Shown: positions 16,537 through 23,884 of the stretch, one piece after another | How positions within the stretch are numbered: position 1 is the first letter of the stretch | Layout of the letters: each line of letters begins with the position of its first letter | From: JADKHR01 sp041917295 | GTDB lineage: Bacteria > Elusimicrobiota > Elusimicrobia > FEN-1173 | Reading direction: 5' to 3' | DNA length: 64,000 nt | Assembly: GCA_041917295.1 (NCBI GenBank) | Contig: JAYRXX010000059.1 | Location: 33,804-97,803 of the forward strand | Made by a program: the position numbers and the translations under genes | The notes under the pieces: model-generated | What the model was told of the DNA's origin: nothing | The model's input: the letters and a program-made list of their open reading frames with translations, nothing else | Database searches by the model: none

Positions 16537-18912
16537 ATGGGTGAGAACGGGTGGATCTTTGATGTTTATCCGGTGGCCGAGGGAATGCGGGTGTGGGCCA
16601 TCCTGTCGGACGGGCGTCGGGTTCATTTTTTGGACCCGTGGCGGGCGCCGTTTGTGGTGGACGGCGCGGACTGGCTCCGGGCGCGATCACTTTTGGCCGC
16701 GGTCCGCGTTGACCTGGGCGTCGCTCCCCGGGAGGGCGCCGACCTATACCGCGAAACGGTTCGGCCTGTTTTTGAGGTTCGCGTCCCCCCTCTCATCCAT
16801 GGGCCCCTGGTCAAAAAGCTGAAACGAGCCGGGATTCTCCTTTACAACGCGGACATTCCTCTTGTTCAGAACTATCATTATGAGCGGGGCCATTTCCCCC
16901 TGGCGTTCGGGCAATTTGATTTCCACGACGGTCGGCTGAGTCATTTTCGTATTCAAGACGATCCCTGGTCCGTTGATTTTTCCCTGCCCCCCCTTCGGTT
17001 TTTGCATGTGGCGTTGGCCGGGTCGGAATTTTCCGGCGCGGTGAACCCCAGGCACGCCTCCCGCGGCGGGCTGATCGTGCGCCACGAGGACATGACGCAC
17101 ATCCTGGAAGGCGATCCCGCCGAACAGCTGGAAACCTTGAATCGCCGCATTCAGCAGTGGGACCCCGACGTGTTGACCACCGACTGGGGCGACGGGTACC
17201 TGATCCCGCATCTTTTGGAGTGGGCCCGTCGCGCCCGCCGGCCTTTGCGCCTCAACAGGGACAGGGATTTTGACGTGGCGGCCCGGCCGGGAAAATCGTT
17301 TGTGAGTTACGGGCGAACGGTGTACCAGTCGGGCGCGCACTGTCTTTTTGGCCGCTGGCATTTGGATCTCAAGAACAGTTTTTATTTCAAGGAATGCGGT
17401 TGGGAGGGGCTTTTTGAGATTGCCCGCATCGCCAAAATTCCGGTTCAACGGGCGGCGCGCAGCACCATCGGGACCTCCCTGTCGTCGATGCAGTTGGACG
17501 TGGCGCTGAAGCGGGGCCTTTTGATCCCCCAGGACAAAGCCCAGGCCGAAGATTTTCGTCCGGCGTTGGATCTGGTGGTGGCCGACAAAGGCGGGTTGGT
17601 GTATGAGCCCGACATCGGCTGGTTCGACCGCATCGCCGAATACGATTTTGTGTCCATGTATCCGACGTTGATGGTCCAACACAATATTTCGCCGGAAACC
17701 ATCAATTGCGCGTGTTGTGACGGAGCCGTGGGAGGCGACGAAATGGTTGGAGCGCGCCAGCGCGGAAACCATGACGGGGGAGCCGTGGGAGGCGACGAAA
17801 TGGTTGGAGCGCGCCAGCGCGGAAACCATGACGGGGGAGCCGTGGGAGGCGACGAAATGGTTGGAGCGCGCCAGCGCGGAAACCACCGTGGATTCTCCGT
17901 CCCCGAAATTGGTCACCATCTCTGTCGTCGTCGACAAGGAATCGTGCCGGAAGTCTTGGCTCCCATCTTAAAAAAACGCGCCGACTATAAACGCAGAGCC
18001 AAAGCAGGAGACGTCCACAGCATCGCTTACAAGGCTCGTGCCGCCGCGCATAAGTGGGTACTAGTCTGTTGTTTCGGCTATCTCGGTTTTAAGAACGCGC
18101 GGTTTGGGAAAATTGAGGCGCACGAGGCGGTGACGGCCTGGGGGCGGGAGGTGTTGCTCCGAGCCAAAGAGTTTGTGGAAAAGCGCGGGTTTCATGTTCT
18201 TCACGCCAACGTGGACTGCGTGTGGATCCAGGGGCGGCCGGGTTTGGACTATGAGGAGATCCGTCGGGGCATCGAGACCCACGCGGGCGCGCCCATCGGG
18301 TTGGAAGGCGTCTACAAGTGGTTGCGTTTTTGTCCGTCAAAAACCGATCCGCTCTCCGGCGTGCCCAACCGCTATTTCGGCGCGTTCACCAACGGGGACC
18401 TCAAAGTGCGGGGGCTCGCCCTTCGTCGCCGGGACACGCCGGAAATTTTCAAGAAGATGCAGACCGACATGTTGGCGGTGTTGGCCGAGGCGGACGACGT
18501 GGCCGGTTGCCGCGCGCGGGCGCGGGACCTGGACGAGATCGCGGAAACGGTCCGCGAACGCATCGCCCGCGGCCACGCGACCCCGGCGGAACTGGCCGTG
18601 ACGTTTTGCCTGTCCAGAGAGCCTGCCGATTATGTGGGCCGTGGCCCCTCGGCGGTTGCGGCCCGGCGTTTGGCCGCTTCCGGCGTTGATCTCCACGCCG
18701 GTGAATCGGTGAAATACGTGATCACGTCGGCCGGGGATAAGTTGGTGGAATCCCGCGCCACGCCCCTGGCCTTTATCGACGAAGCAACGGAATGGGATAC
18801 CGCGAAGTATCTGGATCTGTGGCAACGGTGCCGCGACGAAATCATGGACGGGTTGGTGGATGTCGGGACGGTTCGGGAAAATCGTTCGTGGTATCAACCC
18901 GAATTGTTTTGA
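16537..18912 (+). CDS. family-B DNA polymerase, atypical (PolB2-like)
   Basis: A 791-residue polymerase. Motif A is YDFVSMYPTLMVQHNISPE (Asp370) and the motif-B region is CFGYLGFKNARFGKIEAHEA. The motif-C position reads HANVDCVWIQ (Asn558, Asp560) where YGDTDS is usual, so one of the two metal Asp residues is replaced. In the exonuclease half I see no DxE motif, so proofreading is probably lost. The ATG at 16537 has GGGAGGGG upstream; upstream in-frame ATGs have no likeness. Inserted after motif A are three in-frame 19-residue repeats. Flanked by a RecA-like gene and lexA, it is likely an SOS-linked translesion polymerase (inference). Confidence 0.85.
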   Translation: MGENGWIFDVYPVAEGMRVWAILSDGRRVHFLDPWRAPFVVDGADWLRARSLLAAVRVDLGVAPREGADLYRETVRPVFEVRVPPLIHGPLVKKLKRAGILLYNADIPLVQNYHYERGHFPLAFGQFDFHDGRLSHFRIQDDPWSVDFSLPPLRFLHVALAGSEFSGAVNPRHASRGGLIVRHEDMTHILEGDPAEQLETLNRRIQQWDPDVLTTDWGDGYLIPHLLEWARRARRPLRLNRDRDFDVAARPGKSFVSYGRTVYQSGAHCLFGRWHLDLKNSFYFKECGWEGLFEIARIAKIPVQRAARSTIGTSLSSMQLDVALKRGLLIPQDKAQAEDFRPALDLVVADKGGLVYEPDIGWFDRIAEYDFVSMYPTLMVQHNISPETINCACCDGAVGGDEMVGARQRGNHDGGAVGGDEMVGARQRGNHDGGAVGGDEMVGARQRGNHRGFSVPEIGHHLCRRRQGIVPEVLAPILKKRADYKRRAKAGDVHSIAYKARAAAHKWVLVCCFGYLGFKNARFGKIEAHEAVTAWGREVLLRAKEFVEKRGFHVLHANVDCVWIQGRPGLDYEEIRRGIETHAGAPIGLEGVYKWLRFCPSKTDPLSGVPNRYFGAFTNGDLKVRGLALRRRDTPEIFKKMQTDMLAVLAEADDVAGCRARARDLDEIAETVRERIARGHATPAELAVTFCLSREPADYVGRGPSAVAARRLAASGVDLHAGESVKYVITSAGDKLVESRATPLAFIDEATEWDTAKYLDLWQRCRDEIMDGLVDVGTVRENRSWYQPELF
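17723..17885 (+). repeat. 57-bp tandem repeat inside DNA polymerase gene
   Basis: Two full 57-bp units (17723-17779, 17780-17836) and a third that matches for 49 bp (17837-17885), essentially identical. Each encodes 19 residues, GAVGGDEMVGARQRGNHDG, so copy number changes keep the frame. Array lies between polymerase motifs A and B. Confidence 0.95.
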
Positions 18913-18937
18913 AAACGCGTGTGTTCTTTTGTATAGT
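18909..18937 (+). promoter_or_regulatory. lexA promoter, leaderless type
   Basis: -35 TTGAAA (18909-18914, overlapping the polymerase stop), 17-bp spacer, -10 TATAGT (18932-18937), then 6 nt to the lexA ATG at 18944. Geometry and the TATAGTATT core are the same as in the cassette promoter at 15584-15612, which argues for shared control. Confidence 0.6.
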
Positions 18938-18943
18938 ATTGCC

Positions 18944-19537
18944 ATGGCGACTTTGACAGATCGGCAAAAAGAAATTTATGGTTTCATTGTCCGGCAAATC
19001 CACAAGTCCGGGATCCCCCCCACGGTCCGGGAAATTGCCGGGCACTTTGATGTGTTTCCGAAAGCGATCCAGGACCATTTGGCGGCGTTGGAAAAAAAAG
19101 GCGTGTTGCGCCGCGCCAAAGATCGCGCCCGGGGATTAATGGTGGCGGCGCGCCAATCCGTGGAAAACAAAGTCTCGCTTCCCATTCTGGGACGAGTTCC
19201 CGCCGGGTTGCCGTTGGAAGCGATTTCGGAAGTGGAAGATTATTTAGCGGTGGACGAGGCCATGGCCAAACGGGCCAACTTTGTGCTTCGGGTGAAAGGC
19301 GACAGCATGTCCCCCCACATTCTGGACGGCGACATGGTGCTGGTTCAAAACACGCCCATTGCGAACAACGGCGACATTGTGGTGGCCACCGTGGACGACG
19401 ACGAAGCCACGGTCAAACGGCTCCGCCACGGCGGCCGCGAAACGTTTTTGGAACCGATCAATCCCGCGTATCCCATTCTGCGCGGCCGCATCGCCGTCAT
19501 CGGCAAAGTCACCAGCCTCATCCGAACCTTTTTTTAG
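18944..19537 (+). CDS. lexA: LexA repressor
   Basis: A 197-residue LexA. The N-terminal winged helix has LTDRQKEIYGFIVRQIHKSG and PPTVREIAGHFDVFPKAIQD. The self-cleavage site is Ala87-Gly88 in ILGRVPAGLP, and the Ser/Lys pair is Ser121 (VKGDSMSP) and Lys158 (DDDEATVKRL). All parts needed for RecA-stimulated autocleavage are present. Recognition-helix sequence FPKAIQDHL differs from the E. coli type, so a different operator is expected. Own promoter directly upstream gives a leaderless transcript. It follows the polymerase gene, forming one SOS-type cassette. Confidence 0.95.
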   Translation: MATLTDRQKEIYGFIVRQIHKSGIPPTVREIAGHFDVFPKAIQDHLAALEKKGVLRRAKDRARGLMVAARQSVENKVSLPILGRVPAGLPLEAISEVEDYLAVDEAMAKRANFVLRVKGDSMSPHILDGDMVLVQNTPIANNGDIVVATVDDDEATVKRLRHGGRETFLEPINPAYPILRGRIAVIGKVTSLIRTFF

Positions 19538-19538
19538 G

Positions 19539-19694
19539 AGCCTGTTCAACATAAGCTTTTCGGCTGCAAATTTGGCTGTCGGCCTGCGCCTTCGCCGAAA
19601 AACTCCTCCGTATCTTCAAAATACGACGTCAATTTTCGGCTTCGGCTCGGCTCGACATCCAAATTTTCTCTCGAAGTCTTATGTTGGACAGGCT
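19539..19694. repeat. 156-bp inverted-repeat element (MITE/REP-like)
   Basis: Terminal arms AGCCTGTTCAACATAAG (19539-19555) and CTTATGTTGGACAGGCT (19678-19694) are complementary at 16 of 17 positions. The interior is also imperfectly palindromic, centred near 19616, with GCCGAAAA/TTTTCGGC and CGTATcTTcAAAATACG. It fills the gap between the convergent lexA and sulfatase genes exactly. It could be a non-autonomous mobile element, a dispersed repeat or a two-way terminator. Confidence 0.75.
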
Positions 19695-19701
19695 TCTAGC
19701 C

Positions 19702-21630
19702 TTAAATTTTCCGTCGCGCAATCGCACTTCGGACCGAAGCGGGGACGTCCATCCGCAAGGCGCCCGATTTAAAAGCGCGGGCTGCTGTTTGGTAATAGGC
19801 GACGGCTTCTCGAACAAACCTCTCGTTAACAGGCGCGGGCGATTGTTCGAGCGTCTGAAGATTGACGGCGAAGCTTTCCACACCGCGCTTGGGAAGAAGG
19901 ACGGTCAAAATCCCGTCACGCAGATATCCCAGGTTTTGGTAATTGCTAACGAAGGTTCTGTTAAGGGGAGGTCCTGGCTCAAAAAAAGACCTTCCAAAAA
20001 AATGATCGTCTCCCCGTTTGCCCAACGCCTCGATCAGGGTGGGGGCCAGATCGATCTGGCTGTAGATGTTTGTGCACACATCCGGGGCGACGATATCAGG
20101 CCCATAAAAAATGAGCGGGATGAGATAGCGATCAACCGGAAGGTCCGTTTTTCCCGCGGCCGATGCGCAGTGATCGGCGGTAATAACAAAAAGTGTTTCC
20201 TTAAACCAGGGCTGTTGCCGGGCTTGTTGAATGAACTGGCTGATGGCGAAATCGCTGTATTTCACCGCGCCGGCTCTGCCGCCGGGTGACGGGATGTCGA
20301 TGCGCCCCTTTGGATAGGTGAAGGGTCGATGGTTGGAGGTGGTCATGACGTGGGCAAAAAATGGCTTTTTTTCTAAAGCGGCTCGGTTTAGAATTTGGAC
20401 GGTGTTTTGGAATAACGTTTCATCTGCCACGCCCCAAATATTTTCAAAAGCAACGGAGTCTTTTGGAAAAGAAGACCGGTCCACAATTTCGTAATCGTTT
20501 CCATTAAAGTAAGCGTTCATATTGTCGAAGTAACCATAGCCGCCGTAAATGAAAAAGGTGGAGGTCCCCTGTCGTTTAAGAATCTGGCCAAGAGTGGAGA
20601 GATGCTCATTGCCGGGACGGCGAACGATGGCTTGTCCCGGGACGGGGGGCGTGCCAAGGGATAGGGCTTCCAGTCCTCGGACCGTGCGGGTTCCCGTGGC
20701 GAAAAATCGCGTAAACATGAGGCCTTCCCGGGCCAGTCGATCCAGATGGGGTGTCCATCCCCCCTTTCCTCCGTAAGCTCCCACGAAAGAAGCCGAAAGA
20801 CTTTCCACGGAAATCAGCACAATGTTTTTCGGGCGCCTTTTAAATAACATGGGGTCACTGGCGGGGTCATCCATATCGCCTTGAAGAGCGGACGAGAGAG
20901 GAACGCGCTCGACACCGAGGGTTTGAAGAACGGCATCCGCTTCTTTTTGGGGAAGAGTTTGATAAAACGTGTCGTAATCGATTTCATTACGTCTTAACGC
21001 CGCCGCAAACGTGAAGAGCCCGTTCCCCGAAAGTTCCTCGGCGTAGGCGTTGCCCAGACCTTTCATCTGATCCACATTGGCCGTCCCAAGTCCAAAGCAT
21101 GGAACCAGCAGCGCCGTGACCGCCAAAAACCATCTCTCCCGAGACCGAGGAACTCTCGCGACTCGGCGGCGCCCAAAGGCCAACACAATCCAGGTGATGG
21201 CCGTAGCACCCAATCCGATGGCGAAAAAAATTAAGCCCATGGGATAGGACTCACGGATGTTGCCAATGACCTCGTGGGAATATAGAAGATAATCCACAGC
21301 GATAAAATTAAGACGAGTAGAAAATTCCAACCAAAAGGCGAGTTCAAGGACTGCCAAAAAGAGCAAAAAGGCAGACAGGCCCCAAACTCCGGTGACTTGA
21401 ACCAGGCGAAATAATTTTGTCCCGCGCCAGGGGCTCGGACACAGGGCCCTGGCGAGGCACGCGGGGGCCGCCAGTGTGGCGGCAACGATCGTGTCAAACC
21501 AAAGCCCTTTAAGTATAACGGCGGGCCAAAGCAGAAAAGCGACGTCCCCTCCATTGACGAGCATCAGGCCGAGTCGCGTCAGTGTGGATATCGCGATGAC
21601 GGAAATGAACACAAGAAATACCGAGGGCAC
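19702..21630 (-). CDS. LTA-synthase/phosphoethanolamine-transferase-like sulfatase-fold protein
   Basis: A 642-residue membrane enzyme. About five hydrophobic helices occupy the N-terminal 250 residues. The exported alkaline-phosphatase-fold domain follows with KNIVLISVESLSASFVGAY, the nucleophile Thr in ATGTRTVRGLEAL, GVADETLFQ and FVITADHCA. This fits the group transferring glycerol-phosphate or phosphoethanolamine groups to envelope polymers or lipids; the acceptor is unknown. The GTG at 21630 follows the Nudix stop by 2 bp with GGAG very close, and GTG 21612 is an alternative. The frame is open further upstream only over the Nudix gene, in a non-membrane-like stretch. Confidence 0.82.
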   Translation of the reverse strand: MPSVFLVFISVIAISTLTRLGLMLVNGGDVAFLLWPAVILKGLWFDTIVAATLAAPACLARALCPSPWRGTKLFRLVQVTGVWGLSAFLLFLAVLELAFWLEFSTRLNFIAVDYLLYSHEVIGNIRESYPMGLIFFAIGLGATAITWIVLAFGRRRVARVPRSRERWFLAVTALLVPCFGLGTANVDQMKGLGNAYAEELSGNGLFTFAAALRRNEIDYDTFYQTLPQKEADAVLQTLGVERVPLSSALQGDMDDPASDPMLFKRRPKNIVLISVESLSASFVGAYGGKGGWTPHLDRLAREGLMFTRFFATGTRTVRGLEALSLGTPPVPGQAIVRRPGNEHLSTLGQILKRQGTSTFFIYGGYGYFDNMNAYFNGNDYEIVDRSSFPKDSVAFENIWGVADETLFQNTVQILNRAALEKKPFFAHVMTTSNHRPFTYPKGRIDIPSPGGRAGAVKYSDFAISQFIQQARQQPWFKETLFVITADHCASAAGKTDLPVDRYLIPLIFYGPDIVAPDVCTNIYSQIDLAPTLIEALGKRGDDHFFGRSFFEPGPPLNRTFVSNYQNLGYLRDGILTVLLPKRGVESFAVNLQTLEQSPAPVNERFVREAVAYYQTAARAFKSGALRMDVPASVRSAIARRKI

Positions 21631-21632
21631 TC

Positions 21633-22217
21633 CTATTTCCTCTTGGTTTCTTTGGCCTGGGTCCAATCGTGAAGGGCGTCGCGGGTGCTTCGGAAGGCCA
21701 GGGTTTTCCAGGGGATTTCTTTTTTGGAAAACAGTTTCACTTCGAGGGATTCCGGGCCGGGGGCGGGGGTTTGGGTGAGAACGGTGGCGGGGAACACAAT
21801 CGTTACGGTGGCCGCGTCGGGATAAGAATATAACCGCGAGACACCCGCCAATTTTACCCGCGCGCGGATTTCTTCCCAGGTTTCTCGTTGGGCGCACTCT
21901 TCAACGGTTTCCCCCAGCTCCATATAGCCGGCGGGAAACGTCCACAGCCCGTACCCCGGTTCGATCGCTCGACGCAAGAGAAATATCTTTCCGTCTTTGA
22001 CCGGCAGAGTGGCCCCCACAATTTTCGGGTTTTGGTAGGCGATCAGCTTGCATTCCGAGCAAACCAACCGGTTTTTCTCTTCAATTTGGACGTATTCCCA
22101 CAACAACAATTCCCCGCACCGAAAACAGTGGCGAACATCTTTGGTGAGGTGTTTCCATGTTCGGGAGGCTCTTTGAGCGAAACCGGAACGGGTTTTAGTG
22201 ATTTTGCGTTTCACCAT
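21633..22217 (-). CDS. Nudix hydrolase with zinc-ribbon N-terminus
   Basis: A 194-residue protein. The N-terminal zinc ribbon has HCFRCGELL and LVCSECKLIAYQNPKIV; the Nudix box is GYMELGETVEECAQRETWEE (a full GX5EX7REUXEE pattern). The arrangement resembles NADH-pyrophosphatase-like or YfcD-type Nudix proteins that cleave nucleoside-diphosphate-linked compounds. The substrate cannot be set. Its start overlaps the DUF309 gene end by 23 bp, so it belongs to the nth-DUF309-nudix operon, perhaps continuing to the sulfatase. Confidence 0.88.
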   Translation of the reverse strand: MVKRKITKTRSGFAQRASRTWKHLTKDVRHCFRCGELLLWEYVQIEEKNRLVCSECKLIAYQNPKIVGATLPVKDGKIFLLRRAIEPGYGLWTFPAGYMELGETVEECAQRETWEEIRARVKLAGVSRLYSYPDAATVTIVFPATVLTQTPAPGPESLEVKLFSKKEIPWKTLAFRSTRDALHDWTQAKETKRK

Positions 22218-22614
22218 GGGACAGTATTAGAGCAAATGCCAACTCCGACGTGTAGGGTTTTTTGATCGGGCCGTTTCCCCCCCGCCCGGAAAGGCGAGCC
22301 ATGGGAACGTCCAGAAGACCTTCCATGGTTTTGGTGAATCGGGTTTTTAAATCGGTCAAGTTGAGCCCCAAATGGTCCGATCCGTAGGGGGCCAGCAATT
22401 CCATTCCCGATCCGTAAAGGATGCGCGCCCCGCGGGTGTTGCCCACCTGCAAATGGTGCATGGCGCTGGCCACCTGGATGAGTCCTTGGAAAAAGTTTCG
22501 GTTAAGCCCATAGGTTTCGTGCCAGAGCTCTTCCCAGACTTCGTGGGCCTCAAAAAAAAGTTCACGGTTAAACAGCAACACGCCCACTTCAAAACGAACG
22601 TCCACGGCGGTCAT
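22195..22614 (-). CDS. DUF309 domain protein
   Basis: A 139-residue helical protein with the DUF309 core: FNRELFFEAHEVWEELWHE, then FFQGLIQVASAMHHLQVGN and GARILYGSGMELL. The family is widespread, has conserved Glu and His residues and has no fixed function. The ATG overlaps the nth stop (ATGA at 22611-22614), which decides the start; the open frame upstream lies within nth. It overlaps the Nudix start downstream. Cytoplasmic. Confidence 0.85.
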   Translation of the reverse strand: MTAVDVRFEVGVLLFNRELFFEAHEVWEELWHETYGLNRNFFQGLIQVASAMHHLQVGNTRGARILYGSGMELLAPYGSDHLGLNLTDLKTRFTKTMEGLLDVPMARLSGRGGNGPIKKPYTSELAFALILSHGETQNH

Positions 22615-23234
22615 AGGGTTCCCGCCGACGGGCACAGGGCGCGAACAGGGCAAATGTCGCATCGGGGTCGAAGAGCCGAGCACACCGCCCGCCCGTGGGC
22701 GATGAGCGCGTGGCTGAACCACACCCACTCTTTTTGAGGAATTTTTTTCATAAGGTCCCTTTCGATTTTCACGGGATCCGTTTGGCGTGTCAGCCCCAAC
22801 CGCCGGGCCAACCGTTTAACGTGGGTGTCCACCACAATTCCCGCGGCCACCCCGAACCCCGTGCCCAACACCACATTGGCGGTTTTACGGGCCACGCCGC
22901 GCAGGGCCAACAACTGGTCCATGTCGGGGGGCACCTGGCCGCCGTGCCGTTCCACCAAAAAACGGGACGTCATAACAATCGATTTGGCTTTCTGCCGGAA
23001 AAAACCCGTGGACCGAATCACCTTTTCCACCTTCGGCAAAGAGGCCGACCCCAACTTTTCGGGGGAGGGGTATTTTTTGAACAGCACCGCCGTGACCTGG
23101 TTGACCCGTTCGTCGGTGCATTGGGCCGATAAAATGGTCGCAATCAAGAGCTGAAACGGGCCGTTATGAACCAAGGCGCATCGCGGCCGGGGATAGGACG
23201 TGTGGAGAGCCTCCAAAAGGGTGTCCCGGGACAT
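22611..23234 (-). CDS. nth: endonuclease III
   Basis: A 207-residue bifunctional DNA glycosylase/AP lyase acting on oxidised pyrimidines. It shows the LIATILSAQCTDERVN helix, the HhH motif LRGVARKTANVVLGT with the catalytic Lys, Asp in VVDTHVKRLARRLGL, and the C-terminal 4Fe-4S cluster cysteines in CSALRPRCDICPVRALC. Complete and of normal length. First gene of an overlapping operon; divergent from the cobalamin adenosyltransferase gene. Confidence 0.96.
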   Translation of the reverse strand: MSRDTLLEALHTSYPRPRCALVHNGPFQLLIATILSAQCTDERVNQVTAVLFKKYPSPEKLGSASLPKVEKVIRSTGFFRQKAKSIVMTSRFLVERHGGQVPPDMDQLLALRGVARKTANVVLGTGFGVAAGIVVDTHVKRLARRLGLTRQTDPVKIERDLMKKIPQKEWVWFSHALIAHGRAVCSALRPRCDICPVRALCPSAGTL

Positions 23235-23293
23235 GGGCGGATTTTAGCAATTCATTATCGCATTGCCAGAGACGATAGAGTACAATAGTCACT

Positions 23294-23884
23294 ATGAAAA
23301 TTTATACAAAAGTGGGAGACGGCGGCAAGACTTTATTGTTCGGGGGCGAAAAGGTGTGGAAGGATCATCCCCGCGTGATGGCCTACGGCGATGTGGACGA
23401 GTTGAACTCGCTTTTGGGATGGGCGATTTGTCTGACGGCCGATGGGGAGATTTTGAAGATTTTGACGCGCTTGCAAAACGAACTGTTTGTGTTGGGCGCC
23501 GACCTGGCGACCCCCCGATCGGCGCGTTTGGCCAAACGTGTCCCCCGCGTGGGGCCCCGCCACATCCAGGCGCTGGAAAAGGCCATCGATCGTGTTTCAG
23601 CGGGGCTTCCGCCCCTGACACACTTTATTCTTCCGGGAGGGGACGCGTTGGGGGCCGCTCTTCACATTGCGCGCGCGGTCTGCCGCCGTGCTGAGAGGGC
23701 TTTGGTCCCGATCGTGGGATCCGACAAAACCGTCCGGTCCGCCCAAATTTACATGAACCGGCTGTCGGATTTTCTGTTCGTGTTGGCTCGACACGCCAAC
23801 CGAAAAGCCAACGTTCCCGAAACGCCTTGGGTCCCCGAGGTCAGACGGGTGGCTTCAAAATCGCGCCTTTCGACCCGGACGTGA
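23294..23884 (+). CDS. PduO-type cob(I)alamin adenosyltransferase
   Basis: A 196-residue ATP:cob(I)alamin adenosyltransferase that makes coenzyme B12. It has the N-terminal ATP-binding stretch YTKVGDGGKTLLFGG, then VDELNSLLGWA, and the C-terminal CRRAERALVP and YMNRLSDFLFVLAR motif with the essential Arg and Asn. This is the MMAB/PduO family signature. A TACAAT -10 lies at 23281-23286, 7 nt before the ATG with no visible ribosome binding site, so a leaderless mRNA is likely. The 3' end overlaps the convergent ilvD gene by 44 bp. Confidence 0.93.
   Translation: MKIYTKVGDGGKTLLFGGEKVWKDHPRVMAYGDVDELNSLLGWAICLTADGEILKILTRLQNELFVLGADLATPRSARLAKRVPRVGPRHIQALEKAIDRVSAGLPPLTHFILPGGDALGAALHIARAVCRRAERALVPIVGSDKTVRSAQIYMNRLSDFLFVLARHANRKANVPETPWVPEVRRVASKSRLSTRT

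Noticed and set aside
17723..17885. CRISPR-like array
   Set aside because: Units are directly adjacent with no variable spacers and lie inside a coding frame.
16744..17937. 397-codon open frame opposite the DNA polymerase, including the 57-bp repeats
   Set aside because: The plus frame has clear polymerase motifs; this frame shows no family pattern and is kept open by GC-rich codon bias.
17717..17971. Alternative plus frame through the 57-bp repeats, suggesting a polymerase frameshift
   Set aside because: The main frame resumes the polymerase pattern after the repeats (HHLCRRRQGIVPEVLAPIL), so no frameshift is needed.
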